NCBI GenBank assembly: GCA_003567255.1 | Contig: PWZW01000047.1 | Span: forward strand, 1-6,357 | Direction of reading: 5' to 3' | DNA length: 6,357 bases | From: Puniceicoccaceae bacterium | GTDB taxonomy: Bacteria > Verrucomicrobiota > Verrucomicrobiia > Opitutales > Coraliomargaritaceae | Shown: positions 5,815 to 6,357 of the stretch, piece by piece | Layout of the letters: each line of letters opens with the position of its first letter | Numbering within the stretch: the stretch's first letter is position 1 | Notes under the pieces: model-generated | The model's database searches: none | Seen by the model: only the letters and a program-made list of their open reading frames with translations | Told to the model about the DNA's origin: nothing | Made by a program: the position numbers and the translations under genes

Positions 5815-6357
5815 ATGTCTGTTTTGCCCGAAGACCTCGTCGAGGTGGTGCCGATTTCCGGCTTCGATAAGGCGCTCGCTTACGGGGTGCCGGCGACGTG
5901 TCGTGGGCGGGTAGTGCTTGGTTCATTGGTGCGTATCCCGATTCGTCGCCGTCAGGAAATGGGCATCGTGACAAGGATTGGTTCAGACGAGGTGGTGCCG
6001 CCGGGAAAGCTTAAACTTTTGCTGGAAGTGGTTCAGGAATTACCGGTCCTCACCCCTGAGCTCATCCAGCTCTACCGATGGATTCTGCATTATTACGCGG
6101 CGACTCCGGAAAGTGTGCTTGAGACCATGATACCCTCGGTGATCCGCCGGGGAATGCGTCCTCAAAAGCGACGCTATCTAAAGGTTTTGAAAATGCCGGA
6201 CCCGGAGGCACTGGCGGCACTGGAAAAACGGGCACCTAAGCAGGCTGCCTTGTTATCTTTCCTGAATCAGCAGATCACACCGGTTCAAAGGGCTTTAATC
6301 CTGAAACGGATGAAAATCGGTGTGGCCGCCTGTCAGGCCCTGGTGACCAAGGGGTAT
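5815..6357 (+). CDS. priA: Primosomal protein N' (replication restart helicase PriA), N-terminal part
   Basis: An ATG at 5815 opens a frame of 181 codons that reaches the right edge without a stop, about a quarter of a normal PriA (about 730 residues). PriA rebuilds replisomes at stalled forks by binding the 3' end of the leading strand and loading the primosome. What is visible is the 3'-DNA-binding domain (about 1-110): LVEVVPISGFDKALAYGVP (8-26), GRVVLGSLVRIPIRRRQEMG (31-50) matching the family G-x-x-V-x-V-P-F-x-x-R pattern, and LTPELIQLYRWILHYYAAT (79-97). After it comes PESVLETMIPSVIRRG (98-113). From about 140 a helical segment (KQAALLSFLNQ...) should be the start of the winged-helix domain. 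The helicase motor and zinc-binding cysteines lie beyond the window. The start matches the expected N-terminus. Confidence 0.92.
   Translation, partial: MSVLPEDLVEVVPISGFDKALAYGVPATCRGRVVLGSLVRIPIRRRQEMGIVTRIGSDEVVPPGKLKLLLEVVQELPVLTPELIQLYRWILHYYAATPESVLETMIPSVIRRGMRPQKRRYLKVLKMPDPEALAALEKRAPKQAALLSFLNQQITPVQRALILKRMKIGVAACQALVTKGY

Overview
The window reads as ordinary bacterial chromosome: genes are densely packed, mostly on the + strand, with no insertion sequence, prophage, CRISPR array, rRNA or tRNA that I can see. Consensus Shine-Dalgarno sites are weak or absent before most starts. The encoded set is a LolA-like periplasmic protein, heme A/heme O synthesis, an Asp-type HemB, a short MscS-like channel and a PriA. 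Together with a large-family hypothetical at the left edge, this suggests a Gram-negative aerobic bacterium, possibly Verrucomicrobiota (Opitutae). That placement is an impression from protein style, not a demonstrated result.

Layout. Positions 1-521 (- strand) hold the N-terminal 173 codons of an unrecognised protein that runs off the left edge. Positions 522-966 are a roughly 445-base divergent intergenic region. It contains a strong hairpin that pairs completely only when read as RNA of the leftward gene, plus a run of nine A. From 967 onward all genes are on the + strand: an exported LolA-fold protein (967-1764), heme A synthase (ctaA/COX15, 1873 or 1837 to 2958), protoheme IX farnesyltransferase (ctaB/cyoE, 3048-3953), porphobilinogen synthase (hemB, 4071-5087), a possible 38-codon small ORF (5093-5209), a minimal MscS-like membrane protein (5211-5762) and the N-terminal 181 codons of primosomal helicase PriA (5815 to the right edge).

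The genes work together mainly in the centre. HemB makes porphobilinogen early in tetrapyrrole synthesis. CtaB farnesylates protoheme to heme O and CtaA oxidises heme O to heme A. This is a compact heme-supply cluster for a heme-copper terminal oxidase whose subunits lie outside the window. The flanking LolA-like, MscS-like and priA genes have no evident pathway link to heme and may simply be neighbours.

I did not find a clear novel multi-gene system. The points most worth checking are the strand-asymmetric leader hairpin, the alanine/lysine-rich small ORF ending one base before the mscS-like start, the cage-less MscS protein and the unidentified protein at the left edge.
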